Below are positions 6,690 to 15,372 of a stretch of 21,180 nucleotides of DNA, in pieces. Numbering within the stretch: position 1 is the stretch's first letter; every line of letters starts with the position of its first letter. The position numbers and the translations under genes are program-made. The notes under the pieces were generated by a model. It saw nothing but the letters and a program-made list of their open reading frames with translations, searched no databases and was not told where the DNA came from. Source of the DNA: an uncultured bacterium (GTDB lineage: Bacteria > Actinomycetota > Coriobacteriia > Coriobacteriales > Eggerthellaceae); contig CAJMOJ010000036.1 in assembly GCA_905215035.1 (NCBI GenBank), positions 1-21,180 of the forward strand. Reading direction: 5' to 3'.

Positions 6690-8375
6690 ATGGTGACTGA
6701 GGCACAATCCACCCCTACAACTCTTGCACAAAATAATGCTGAGGCCCTAAAGCAAGGCGTTCTCGTACTTGATTTTGGCGCGCAGTACGGACAGCTTATC
6801 GCTCGTCGCGTGCGTGACTTGCACGTATATTCTGAGATTGCCCCGTGTGATATTTCTGCCGATGAGGTTCGTGCTAAAGCACCAGCCGCCATTATTTTGT
6901 CAGGTGGACCGGCAAGCGTGTATGCGGAAGATGCTCCTGCCATTGATCCTGATGTGCTTGAATTAGGCATCCCCGTGCTCGGTTTTTGTTACGGTCAACA
7001 AATTATGGCTAAAACACTCGGTGGTACCGTAAGCCACACCGACAAAGGCGAATACGGCCCTGCTCCTTTAGTGCGTATGGACAAGGGCGAGTCAGCCCTT
7101 TTTGGTGATACTCCTGATGAGCAAGTGGTGTGGATGAGCCATCGCGATGCGGTTACTGAAGTCCCCTACGGCTTCAAGATCACCGCCGTTACCGATGTCT
7201 GCCCTGTTGCCGCTATGGAAAATGCGCCCAAAAATCTCTATGCCACCCAATTCCACCCTGAAGTAAAGCACACACCCTACGGCCAAGATATGCTCTCGAA
7301 CTTCCTCTTCAACATTGCTCACCTTGAGCCCAACTGGACTATGGATTCCATCATCGAAGACTCCATCGCAGCCATTCAAGCGCAGGTTGGCGACAATCGT
7401 GTCATCTTGGGTCTTTCTGGTGGCGTTGATTCAAGTGTAGTGGCTGCCCTTTGTGCCCGCGCTATTGGCAAGCAGCTTGTCTGCGTGTTTGTAAACCACG
7501 GTCTTTTGCGCAAAAACGAGCCCGAAGAGGTTGAAGAGGTCTTCACCAAACAGTTCGACGTTGAGTTTGTTCATGTTCATGCTGAGGAGCGCTACGCCAA
7601 GCTTCTTGCCGGCGTTACCGATCCTGAGCAAAAACGCAAGATTATTGGCACCCAGTTCTGGCAGGAGTTCTTTGCCGTTGCTCAAGATTTAGCTGCCGAT
7701 GGGTCTCCCATCAAGTTCTTGGCACAAGGCACTATCTACCCCGACATCATTGAGAGCGGTGCACGCAAGACCGGCGGCAAAGCGTCCACTATCAAGAGTC
7801 ACCACAACTTAATCCCCTTCCCTGAGGGCGTTCATTTTGATCTTATTGAACCGCTCGATCACTTTTTTAAAGATGAAGTGCGTGCGTTAGGTACCGCACT
7901 GGGATTGCCGGACCACATCGTCCATCGTCAGCCCTTCCCCGGTCCTGGCCTTGCCATCCGTATTATTGGCGATGTAACCCCCGATAAGCTCATCATGCTC
8001 AAAGAAGCGGATGCTATTGTGCGTGAGGAACTTGATGCATACAACGAGTCCTTGTATGAACAGACCGGTGAGCGCAATGGCGAGCATGAGCGCGATTGTG
8101 CTGGTGGCCCTGAGATCGAGCGCTCCGTCTGGCAATACTTTGCGGTACTTCCTGACATCAAGAGCGTTGGTGTTATGGGCGATGAGCGCACCTATCAGCG
8201 TCCTATCATCTTGCGTGCCGTTGAGAGCTCCGATGCCATGACTGCCGATTGGGCTAAACTCCCCTATGATGTGCTCGCCCGCGTATCGAGTCGCATTGTT
8301 GCTGAAGTGCCTGGCATCAATCGCGTAGTATATGACATCACGAGCAAGCCCCCTGCAACAATTGAGTGGGAATAG
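6690..8375 (+). CDS. guaA: GMP synthase (glutamine-hydrolysing)
   Basis: Aminates XMP to GMP using glutamine and ATP. The N-terminal glutamine amidotransferase domain carries the nucleophile C100 (GFCYGQQ) and the triad partners H189 and E191 (FHPEV). The ATP pyrophosphatase domain has SGGVDSS at 243-249. The C-terminal dimerisation domain ends in the typical PPATIEWE. The 561 residues exceed the usual 515-525: about 25 extra residues rich in E, R and G lie near 452-477, between EELDAY and the conserved WQYFAVLPD. AAGGAG at 6681-6686 lies very close to the ATG at 6690; a GTG at 6693 would be better spaced, so the true start may be one codon later. A terminator follows at 8419. Confidence 0.97.
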   Translation: MVTEAQSTPTTLAQNNAEALKQGVLVLDFGAQYGQLIARRVRDLHVYSEIAPCDISADEVRAKAPAAIILSGGPASVYAEDAPAIDPDVLELGIPVLGFCYGQQIMAKTLGGTVSHTDKGEYGPAPLVRMDKGESALFGDTPDEQVVWMSHRDAVTEVPYGFKITAVTDVCPVAAMENAPKNLYATQFHPEVKHTPYGQDMLSNFLFNIAHLEPNWTMDSIIEDSIAAIQAQVGDNRVILGLSGGVDSSVVAALCARAIGKQLVCVFVNHGLLRKNEPEEVEEVFTKQFDVEFVHVHAEERYAKLLAGVTDPEQKRKIIGTQFWQEFFAVAQDLAADGSPIKFLAQGTIYPDIIESGARKTGGKASTIKSHHNLIPFPEGVHFDLIEPLDHFFKDEVRALGTALGLPDHIVHRQPFPGPGLAIRIIGDVTPDKLIMLKEADAIVREELDAYNESLYEQTGERNGEHERDCAGGPEIERSVWQYFAVLPDIKSVGVMGDERTYQRPIILRAVESSDAMTADWAKLPYDVLARVSSRIVAEVPGINRVVYDITSKPPATIEWE

Positions 8376-8418
8376 TTTCTGTGATATAAATTCATTGGAG
8401 GCTTTGCTTCTACCAGGT

Positions 8419-8437
8419 GCCGGGGGTGTCCCCCGGC
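8419..8437 (+). terminator. guaA terminator
   Basis: An 8-bp perfect GC stem (GCCGGGGG/CCCCCGGC) with a 3-nt loop is followed by TATTTTCATTT. It lies 43 bases after the guaA stop codon. Confidence 0.75.
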
Positions 8438-8450
8438 TATTTTCATTTAA

Positions 8451-8664
8451 GAAAGTTTTATCGATAACGAATTGAGCATATCTATTGATGAATCTGGCGG
8501 GCAGAAAGGTCACTCTGCCTATTGTATTGTGTCTTTGAAAATCCATGAGCAAACCAAAAAATCTCTCGGAATCGATCGATACCTATGAACGCACTTTACA
8601 GGCAAAAGGCTTACCTTATATCCCTTTTTGCGCCTCACTTCGATTCTTTTCTACTGCCATTTAG
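8451..8664 (+). pseudogene. Decayed 5' part of a DUF3800-like gene
   Basis: Plus-strand codons from about 8472 read ELSISIDESGGQKGHSAY and continue to KKSLGID at 8576, typical of the start of DUF3800 proteins (ISIYIDESG motif, RNase H-like fold, common near defence genes). The frame then hits TGA at 8586. Removing one 4-base unit from the tandem ATCGATCGAT (8571-8580) restores the frame as GID-TYERTLQAKGLPYIPF (to about 8628), again DUF3800-like (conserved LPxIPFH). So a 4-bp duplication broke the gene. After about 8637 the similarity is lost and a stop follows at 8662. No normal start codon is evident. Family assignment is from memory of the motif only. Confidence 0.55.
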
Positions 8665-8670
8665 ATCATC

Positions 8671-11600
8671 CTAAAGTTTGTTGTCTACCTCATTAATCGA
8701 ATTTCCTTTTTTATAAACCATTCTTTTCCCTTCGGAATTTTCGTCATGCTTGATCGTACCGCACAAGCCCTTTGCGTGGAGCGCATCGAGCAGTTGGTCG
8801 TCTAGAGTGGAATTGGTAATCATAGTGTTTGTACCAGCAAGAAGCATTGCGTATTCTGATAACTTTGCCACCTTGAACAAATCAATCATACGAGACCTAT
8901 CTTTTGTCTGCAGAAAACCTTCGCAATACCAAATAAGGAACTTCAAGGTTTCGTCTCTATTTTGCGCCATCGCCTCAGACAAGTCAGATACAAGGTTCAA
9001 ACTTATTCTGGTAACAGATTCCTTTACACCATCTATACTACTAAGAAAACAAGCTATTACACATTTCTGCAGATTGATAGACGAATCGTCATACCAATCA
9101 GATAGCTTTTGCAGGTCCGCCTCATCAAAGTGTTCCTCGACTATTGCTATCTTCAAAGACTCAGGGTAATTTTCTTTTAAGCTTACTGCTCCTGTATGCT
9201 CATTGAGCAGTAGCAATTTTTTCTTTTCATCTACCTCAGAATTCAAAATAACAAACATCTCGTCCACGCTAAAGCTGCATGCTCTCGCTCCATCTGCGGA
9301 AGCAGAAACCAGATCAATGTATTCATTTATATTCGCAATTGCAAAACGCGCAGCCAATTCGACTCCATGCTTCCTAACTGATTGAAGCATTTCATCATTC
9401 ATACTGATTGTGCCAGTATGAATTAGAACAGCAATTTTTTCTTCTGAAAAATCGTCAATGTCTAGACGTTCGTAACAAACACCGTATTGACTAAGCAGAG
9501 CCTTTAATTGTTCTGTCGTAATCGTAGTGCACCTAATCAGCCCCTCTGTGAAATCATGTTCATTGGTGTCAATATCAAGAGCCTCGATAGTACTTAATTT
9601 CAGATCTTCTGGTACCGTATTCGCCGAGAGGAAACGTCCAAATTGCTCATTTACGCAAAACCCACAATCAACGTAGTAACATACAAGATTGTTAGTCGTT
9701 GAGGAAACGCAGCCCTTTTCAAACAGTTTAATTCTGTTTTCCTTGCTCTCAACGTCGGCTAATTTTGGAATCTTAATACCAGAATCCAATTTCAAGATGT
9801 ACGCACCAGCAGTTTCTTTCTTAACTTCGTTGCTGTTAAGGATAGCGAGGATTGTCTCGGTCGAATCCTTTATAGAAGCTGGCACATTTTCAATAGTTGA
9901 TGTGACAAATTCGTCTAACCCCGCTGCAACCACCTCGGAGATACAGCCGTCATCCAGCGCTAAAACTTCCGTTACCAAAACTCCGTCAGAGAGTGCATCA
10001 GGTATCTCAAATATTGCACTGAGTAATTTGTCTACGATTCGAGCATCAGGGGCAAATAGCTTTTCGTCATAAATGAACCTAATAAGTTGCCGGCTAGCTA
10101 CAGTCAGATCAATATCTTTAGGCGAATAGCTTATTACACGCAGACCAGCTTTTAATGCTTCGATATCAATCGAAGCATCACTCTCAAGTAGTAAAGGGAC
10201 GTGATTTATCCAATCCGCAAAAGCTCCGTCAACCTTTTCCTTTTTGTAATTGTCACCGCCATAAGCAATGTATCTCCTAGCAAAAGCTCTCTTCTGAGAG
10301 AAATCGATATCACTACTCTCCAGAACACTAATGATTAGATTTTCGAAGTAAGCCATAAACCGTTCAAACATCTCTGGCACAAATTGTTCAGAAACAATAA
10401 GCTCGGCAATATAAACATCCCCACCATTTCTCTCCACAGATGCCATAAAGGTACTGATTTTGTCATTGTCTCCACTTTTCAATAGCTCTGCAATAAGCCA
10501 TGGATTCCTTGCTCTTGTCCGAGCAAAAACCTCATTGCTCAAGCGACGTAAAACCTCACAAGGTTGATCTGGTTTGTATTCCACATCGACATTTCTCGCC
10601 TGAATAAGGCTTGCGAGAAAATCGTCATCTCTGGCAGATAGTATCAGTCCATGATTCTTGCTTAAATAGCGTCTATAATCTTCATTAATCCAGCCCTCAA
10701 CCACAAGGAACCTGAGCAAAGGGAAAGAAGGATTCTTAACCACATCCTCCATTTTTAAATCTTCGTAATCTTCGGGACGACCTATTTGATTGGCATCAAA
10801 TAGGAAAAGTGCATCGGCACTGGAAGCTCTTTCAACTAGTTGCTTGATGGTGCAGGACTGAAGAGAAGCTGTCGTGTCTTTGATCTCTTTTATTCTAGTG
10901 CGGTTTGCATTACATAGACTATGAGCGTTATTTCGCACCTCAAGCAGCCTGTCATTGTATTCACAGTTGTTCTTCTCAAGATCTTCTTTGATCTCAGCAA
11001 GCGCAGCTGCGGTATTGTTATGTGATTGTACTGCCTCCATTACCTCTGCCGCAGTAGTGGCGGATTGTAATTGAGAAGCGACGCTTCCATAGCCGTTATA
11101 AATATATTTGACCAGTTTAGGAAGTGCAAAAAGGATCAATAGCTCATTTTCACTCATTTGAAGCTGATTATCTACACGTTTTACCTCGCGCTCAAGATTC
11201 TCAATTTCTTTATCTCCCCAATTTCGGATATCATCGATGAGCCTGCCTCTACCATTGATAACTTCGTACAGATAACCTCGCCCAATTTGCAAATGTTCAA
11301 AATCCTTTGGAAACATTGCCTTGTAAGCCAGAATAGCTATAAGGTTTTCCCAGTCGTTTTCTATAGCCTGCCGGGTCCTGAAAAGCATTTGCTTGTAGTG
11401 GTAAGCCTCATCGACAATGTTATGGATAATTCTCGGATCATCAATATAAGAAGAAAGTTGAAAGAGGAATCCATCATCCACTTCTATACCAACGCCCTCC
11501 AACGCTTTCCTAAAAATATCAAGAGCGTTATTAGGATCCACGTAGGGAATAACTGGTATGACGTAATCAAAAAATTTCGTCCGATCGCGAGGTTCTTCGA

Positions 11601-12408
11601 ACAAGCTATCCTTGATTAAATAGAAAAATCGCAGTGGCTTTGATTCTGAGTCCTCTCTATCTTCATTCGCTAACTCGTTTAAACTGCGCATCTTCTGAAA
11701 AATAGAAAGATTATTAAATCTGTCTAGATCCTCAAAAATAACCGCATCAATTTCTGAAGAGTTGAGCAAGTAGACAAGTTCATCTATGCATCTATCGTAT
11801 GGAGTTTGGTTTTCTGATTGGATCTCGATTTCCGTATTCAAAAATTTGAAGCTCTTTACGAATTTGGAGAGAACATTGTGGCGCACAATCTGATAAACAC
11901 CTAGAAACAGTAAAACCATCCATAGAGCGATTACAGCAATATCGAACCATGACCAAATACCACTTAAGAAATTTGAGAAGCACGAAGATAGAAGCAAACA
12001 GGATGTAATAAAAAGCAGCGCGTACAGCGCAATACCCAAATCTCTCAATCGACCAGTATCCTGAGTTTTATGAAGCCTACTCTTTGGCGCTTTTGCTGGA
12101 TTAATCTTGTATATAATCTGCCTTAAGACCTCAGCTTCCACAGCATTTTCGGTCTCATCGTCGTCTGCACCTTCTTCCTTACCAAAAGTCGCAAGTGAAA
12201 CACTAATCCAATTAAGATCAGAATACTTTTCTTTAACCTTTTCTATTAGTGAGCTTTTTCCAGCGCCATATGGGCCTGAAACGGCGATGTTTCTACACAA
12301 CGGGTCATGAAAAACACAATTAAGCTCTTCTTTGTATATGGCAAAATCTTTATCATTCAGTTTTTCAGGATGAAGTGGTTTCAGCTGAGGCTTCTTGCTA
12401 TCTTCCAT
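8671..12408 (-). CDS. YobI-like (KAP-related) P-loop NTPase with two membrane helices, probable defence protein
   Basis: The 1245 residues start with a P-loop NTPase: Walker A GPYGAGKSS 45-53 and Walker B AVIFEDLDR 222-230. Between them lie two hydrophobic segments (about 122-146 and 152-177), the arrangement known from KAP NTPases and YobI-like ATPases, which anchors the ATPase to the inner face of the membrane. DPRIIHN (325-331) fits the sensor region. A coiled coil (about 455-520) leads to VVEGWINEDYRRYLS (569-583), typical of YobI-like proteins, then a long helical, solenoid-like region and a short winged-helix-like end (LLDALHAKGLCGTIKHD). No nuclease or HEPN motif was recognised. Its ATG touches the TAG of the methylase gene, with GGAG correctly spaced, so both are co-translated. 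The gene is AT-rich compared with the housekeeping genes. Function in phage defence is inferred. Confidence 0.85.
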   Translation of the reverse strand: MEDSKKPQLKPLHPEKLNDKDFAIYKEELNCVFHDPLCRNIAVSGPYGAGKSSLIEKVKEKYSDLNWISVSLATFGKEEGADDDETENAVEAEVLRQIIYKINPAKAPKSRLHKTQDTGRLRDLGIALYALLFITSCLLLSSCFSNFLSGIWSWFDIAVIALWMVLLFLGVYQIVRHNVLSKFVKSFKFLNTEIEIQSENQTPYDRCIDELVYLLNSSEIDAVIFEDLDRFNNLSIFQKMRSLNELANEDREDSESKPLRFFYLIKDSLFEEPRDRTKFFDYVIPVIPYVDPNNALDIFRKALEGVGIEVDDGFLFQLSSYIDDPRIIHNIVDEAYHYKQMLFRTRQAIENDWENLIAILAYKAMFPKDFEHLQIGRGYLYEVINGRGRLIDDIRNWGDKEIENLEREVKRVDNQLQMSENELLILFALPKLVKYIYNGYGSVASQLQSATTAAEVMEAVQSHNNTAAALAEIKEDLEKNNCEYNDRLLEVRNNAHSLCNANRTRIKEIKDTTASLQSCTIKQLVERASSADALFLFDANQIGRPEDYEDLKMEDVVKNPSFPLLRFLVVEGWINEDYRRYLSKNHGLILSARDDDFLASLIQARNVDVEYKPDQPCEVLRRLSNEVFARTRARNPWLIAELLKSGDNDKISTFMASVERNGGDVYIAELIVSEQFVPEMFERFMAYFENLIISVLESSDIDFSQKRAFARRYIAYGGDNYKKEKVDGAFADWINHVPLLLESDASIDIEALKAGLRVISYSPKDIDLTVASRQLIRFIYDEKLFAPDARIVDKLLSAIFEIPDALSDGVLVTEVLALDDGCISEVVAAGLDEFVTSTIENVPASIKDSTETILAILNSNEVKKETAGAYILKLDSGIKIPKLADVESKENRIKLFEKGCVSSTTNNLVCYYVDCGFCVNEQFGRFLSANTVPEDLKLSTIEALDIDTNEHDFTEGLIRCTTITTEQLKALLSQYGVCYERLDIDDFSEEKIAVLIHTGTISMNDEMLQSVRKHGVELAARFAIANINEYIDLVSASADGARACSFSVDEMFVILNSEVDEKKKLLLLNEHTGAVSLKENYPESLKIAIVEEHFDEADLQKLSDWYDDSSINLQKCVIACFLSSIDGVKESVTRISLNLVSDLSEAMAQNRDETLKFLIWYCEGFLQTKDRSRMIDLFKVAKLSEYAMLLAGTNTMITNSTLDDQLLDALHAKGLCGTIKHDENSEGKRMVYKKGNSINEVDNKL

Positions 12409-15372
12409 CTATTCTCCGCCTTGCATCTTCCAGGCAAATGGCCAATCTGCTGGCTGAGGCTTTTCGTTCAACGGGGGTAGTCCGTTCACAATATATAACG
12501 TATCCATAGACACTGTTACCAAGCGCGGAATCAAGCCACTGATGTAAGTCGGATCATCACTATAATCGTTGGGGTCGTTCACGATGCCTGATGCCTTGTC
12601 TGTTTTTACTTGATAGCGATCAACTAGCCATTCTAATGGACTGCGTCCATTCACCTTGTACTCGTTGGCAGCCTCAGGAATGTCTGAGAATGTCAGATTC
12701 TCGTTGTAAACGAGCGCCGTGTAGTCATTTACCCTTTTGCCTGTCTCTGGATCTTTGCGCTTGTGCCATTTCATCTTCTGGACTCGCCCTGGATTGCTCA
12801 CATCACCGTGAACGGTTAATGGATAAGGCTGCACGCTCTCATATTCAAGATGAAGCTGTGCAAGCTTTCTTCCTGCAAGAGAAAATGCCCTGAAATCCTC
12901 AGCGAGCGGAATGCGAGGCAATTCCTTTTTCAAGTTGGCCTCAAATCGACTTCTGTATTCGGGTGAATGGAGAACGCCATAAATGTAGTAGAAGATGTCT
13001 TCTTTTGTGAGCTCTATACCCCCATCATACTTCGTGCGTGCCTTAGACTTTCCATGGGCATCAAAAGCTCTCGGATAAGCCTTCCTGAAAACCTCTAGCG
13101 CTTCGTCGGTAATAGCGTCGTGTCGGATATATTCTTCTGACCCCTCTGCAAACAAACCGCCGAGTGGTTCTTTTTTCTCATACCAGTAAAGAGGAAAGCA
13201 TTGACCATTAAACATAAGTTGTACATCTGGTATAAGGTTCGTGACGATTACAGAGAAAGGCTTATCTCCAAAGGTTATTGAGATATATCGGTTGTTCTTT
13301 GTATTTGGAAGCGTCTTAAGCATTTTTGGCCTATGAATATAAGAGGGATTCGCATAAACATATTGTTTGAAGAAAGGTCTATACAACGCAATACGAATAT
13401 TGTCGGACGTGTAAGTCAATTCCTCCTTTTGCTTCAACCTGCTAAACAATGATGATGTCCAGCTAATTAAGCGCGCATTCTTATCTACGAAATCTTCTAG
13501 CTTTTCGTCACTCGTTGAATTATTCCAACGATTAAGTTCTTGGTTGTATATGCCTATACTACTTTTCACATTACTTTGTAATTCATTAAAACTGCTGTTA
13601 TAAACCCATACATCCCTTCCTGTTTCTAAACCCCTTGAGTAAGAACTAAAAATTCCCCTATCTGACGATTTGATCCCCATGGGCGCGAACTCATACCATG
13701 AGTCGTCGCGCTGATTAAGCCAATCACCATGCCTATCAGGCTCTAGAGAATCCCACTCGAATGGCTCGCCATCGATGGCAGATGCGATTATCGAAAGCTT
13801 AGTCTCACGATCGAGATAATCCCCGATGTCGTGGTAATGGATTGCACCGCGTTCTTCAGAAGAGGGGTTTTTAACGAGCATTGTAATGGCAATAGGTGCA
13901 CGTGAACCCGACCCGAATATCTTTCCGCCTTCTTTGCGAGACTCTTTTCCCTGCGTTCTCTGATTGCCCCTCAAATTGAAAACGTAGATGGAATTGAACT
14001 CTTCGACGAGGCTCTTCCTGAATCCTGTCATCGCTTGAGCATCGAGCCAGCCTCCGTTGGTCACGAACGAAATGATCCCTTGTTCGCCTATTCTGTCCGA
14101 CGCCCACCTGAACGCACGAATATACATGTCATAAAGCGAATTGATATTCGTCGCTTTCGCTCCTTGAGCATAGGTAGCGGCGATCTTGGCATCGAGGGTT
14201 GGATAGCTTTGGTTGGCGTTATTGTCATTTGCGCTCTTCTGGCCAGCTGAATATGGGGGATTGCCGACTATTACATGAATGGGCGCTTTCATTTCACGTA
14301 AGACGCGTTCTGTGTTATCTGAGAACACTTCCAGATCGATAGTGTCGCCTTCTTCATACATCTGGAACGTATCTGTCAGCACTGCTCCTTCGAACGGTTC
14401 ATAATCCAAGTCAGGCATGCGCGAATGGTAGGCGTACTCGATGTTGATGGTCGCAATGTAGTAGGCAAGCAGCAGAATCTCGTTGCACCAAATCTCGCTC
14501 CGATACTTCATCGACAGCTTGTCCGCTGGCATCAGTTCTTCGTCCTGCAGCAGATTCACGATGAATGTTCCCGTGCCCGTGAAGGGGTCGAGTATGTTCA
14601 CGCCCTCGTCTGCCAGACTCTGCCCGAACTCCTTCTGCAAAAGACGGTTCGTAGCATGCAGAATGTAGTCCACCACTTCGTTGGGTGTGTACACGATGCC
14701 CATCTTCTCCGAGGTGGCCTTGAACGCCACTTTAAAGAACTTCTCGTAAAGGTCGCGGATCAGCTGCTGCCGTGCAGCATCAGATGTCACCATGGCGGCG
14801 CGCCGCCGCACGCTCGCATACACATCCTCAAGCACCTCGGCATCGGAAGCTTCACCCAGCTGCCGTTCCTGGAGAGACGACAAAAAGGAATCTATGGTGA
14901 TGGAGACGGGGTTTGATTTCGCGAACTCGTACTCCCCGAACAGCGCCTCGAACACCGGCATCGTGATGACATGCTGGGCGATCATCTGCACGGCCTCGTC
15001 TTCGGTGATGCCGGGGTTGAGAGAGTCGCGAAGACCCTTCAAAAACACCCCGAACTGCTCTTTGACGCCCTCATCATCCCTAACAAGCGCGCTGATCCGC
15101 TCAATGTGGCGCTCTGCGATCCTCGCAACGTCCTCCGCCCACTCGTCCCAGTAGATGCGCGTGCCGCACTTCTTGACGAGCTGCGTCTTGACAGCCTTAT
15201 CCCAGCGTTCGACTGGGTAAAGCGAGAGGCGAAGCTGCACCCCCCTTGGCGATCTCGGCGGCCTTCCGCTGCTCTGCCTCTTTCCGGCTCTCAAGCCCCT
15301 CGTCCCATCCCTTATGATCGGCAGCTCCCTGGTATTTGTTCTTTGCCGCCTCCTGATGGAGCGCGAGGGCAT
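12409..15372 (-). CDS. Type ISP restriction-modification enzyme, methylase and target-recognition half (frameshifted from the nuclease-helicase half)
   Basis: This frame carries the C-terminal half of a Type ISP enzyme: YTPNEVVDYI 228-237, SAM-binding motif I LDPFTGTGTF 261-270 and the N6-adenine catalytic NPPY 371-374, then a target recognition domain (about 560-960). Residues 1-44, very arginine-rich, are an out-of-frame reading of the upstream gene; genuine sequence starts near VQLRLSLYPVERW (45-57), so the true part ends near 15241. Joined to the other half (720 residues) it gives about 1663 residues, close to LlaGI (about 1570). The recognition region is AT-rich (19 of 60 G/C at 13561-13620) against 41 of 60 at 14761-14820, hinting at a swapped domain. 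Separate translation from the ATG at 15372 looks unlikely. Confidence 0.9.
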   Translation of the reverse strand: MPSRSIRRRQRTNTRELPIIRDGTRGLRAGKRQSSGRPPRSPRGVQLRLSLYPVERWDKAVKTQLVKKCGTRIYWDEWAEDVARIAERHIERISALVRDDEGVKEQFGVFLKGLRDSLNPGITEDEAVQMIAQHVITMPVFEALFGEYEFAKSNPVSITIDSFLSSLQERQLGEASDAEVLEDVYASVRRRAAMVTSDAARQQLIRDLYEKFFKVAFKATSEKMGIVYTPNEVVDYILHATNRLLQKEFGQSLADEGVNILDPFTGTGTFIVNLLQDEELMPADKLSMKYRSEIWCNEILLLAYYIATINIEYAYHSRMPDLDYEPFEGAVLTDTFQMYEEGDTIDLEVFSDNTERVLREMKAPIHVIVGNPPYSAGQKSANDNNANQSYPTLDAKIAATYAQGAKATNINSLYDMYIRAFRWASDRIGEQGIISFVTNGGWLDAQAMTGFRKSLVEEFNSIYVFNLRGNQRTQGKESRKEGGKIFGSGSRAPIAITMLVKNPSSEERGAIHYHDIGDYLDRETKLSIIASAIDGEPFEWDSLEPDRHGDWLNQRDDSWYEFAPMGIKSSDRGIFSSYSRGLETGRDVWVYNSSFNELQSNVKSSIGIYNQELNRWNNSTSDEKLEDFVDKNARLISWTSSLFSRLKQKEELTYTSDNIRIALYRPFFKQYVYANPSYIHRPKMLKTLPNTKNNRYISITFGDKPFSVIVTNLIPDVQLMFNGQCFPLYWYEKKEPLGGLFAEGSEEYIRHDAITDEALEVFRKAYPRAFDAHGKSKARTKYDGGIELTKEDIFYYIYGVLHSPEYRSRFEANLKKELPRIPLAEDFRAFSLAGRKLAQLHLEYESVQPYPLTVHGDVSNPGRVQKMKWHKRKDPETGKRVNDYTALVYNENLTFSDIPEAANEYKVNGRSPLEWLVDRYQVKTDKASGIVNDPNDYSDDPTYISGLIPRLVTVSMDTLYIVNGLPPLNEKPQPADWPFAWKMQGGE

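Noticed and set aside
6572..6970. 132-codon minus-strand frame
   Set aside because: It is antisense to the guaA start and promoter and lacks any family signature.
8500..8519. GGCAGA/TCTGCC hairpin as terminator of the NTPase operon
   Set aside because: It lies inside the DUF3800-like coding remnant, is far from the NTPase stop and has no T-run on the minus strand.
7887..8552. 221-codon minus-strand open frame
   Set aside because: It is opposite the end of guaA, the guaA terminator and the DUF3800 remnant. It has no recognisable domain.
13745..13765. Second guaA-type attachment core inside the methylase gene
   Set aside because: Only GAGTGGGA matches on the minus strand and it encodes part of the methylase (EWDSLEP), so it is chance.
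14425..14916. 163-codon plus-strand frame and other plus frames over 12400-17100
   Set aside because: All are shadows of the GC-rich Type ISP gene, whose motifs on the minus strand are clear.
15238..15372. Separate methylase gene starting at the ATG at 15372
   Set aside because: The first 44 residues are an arginine-rich out-of-frame reading of the upstream gene, and true similarity starts at the frameshift.
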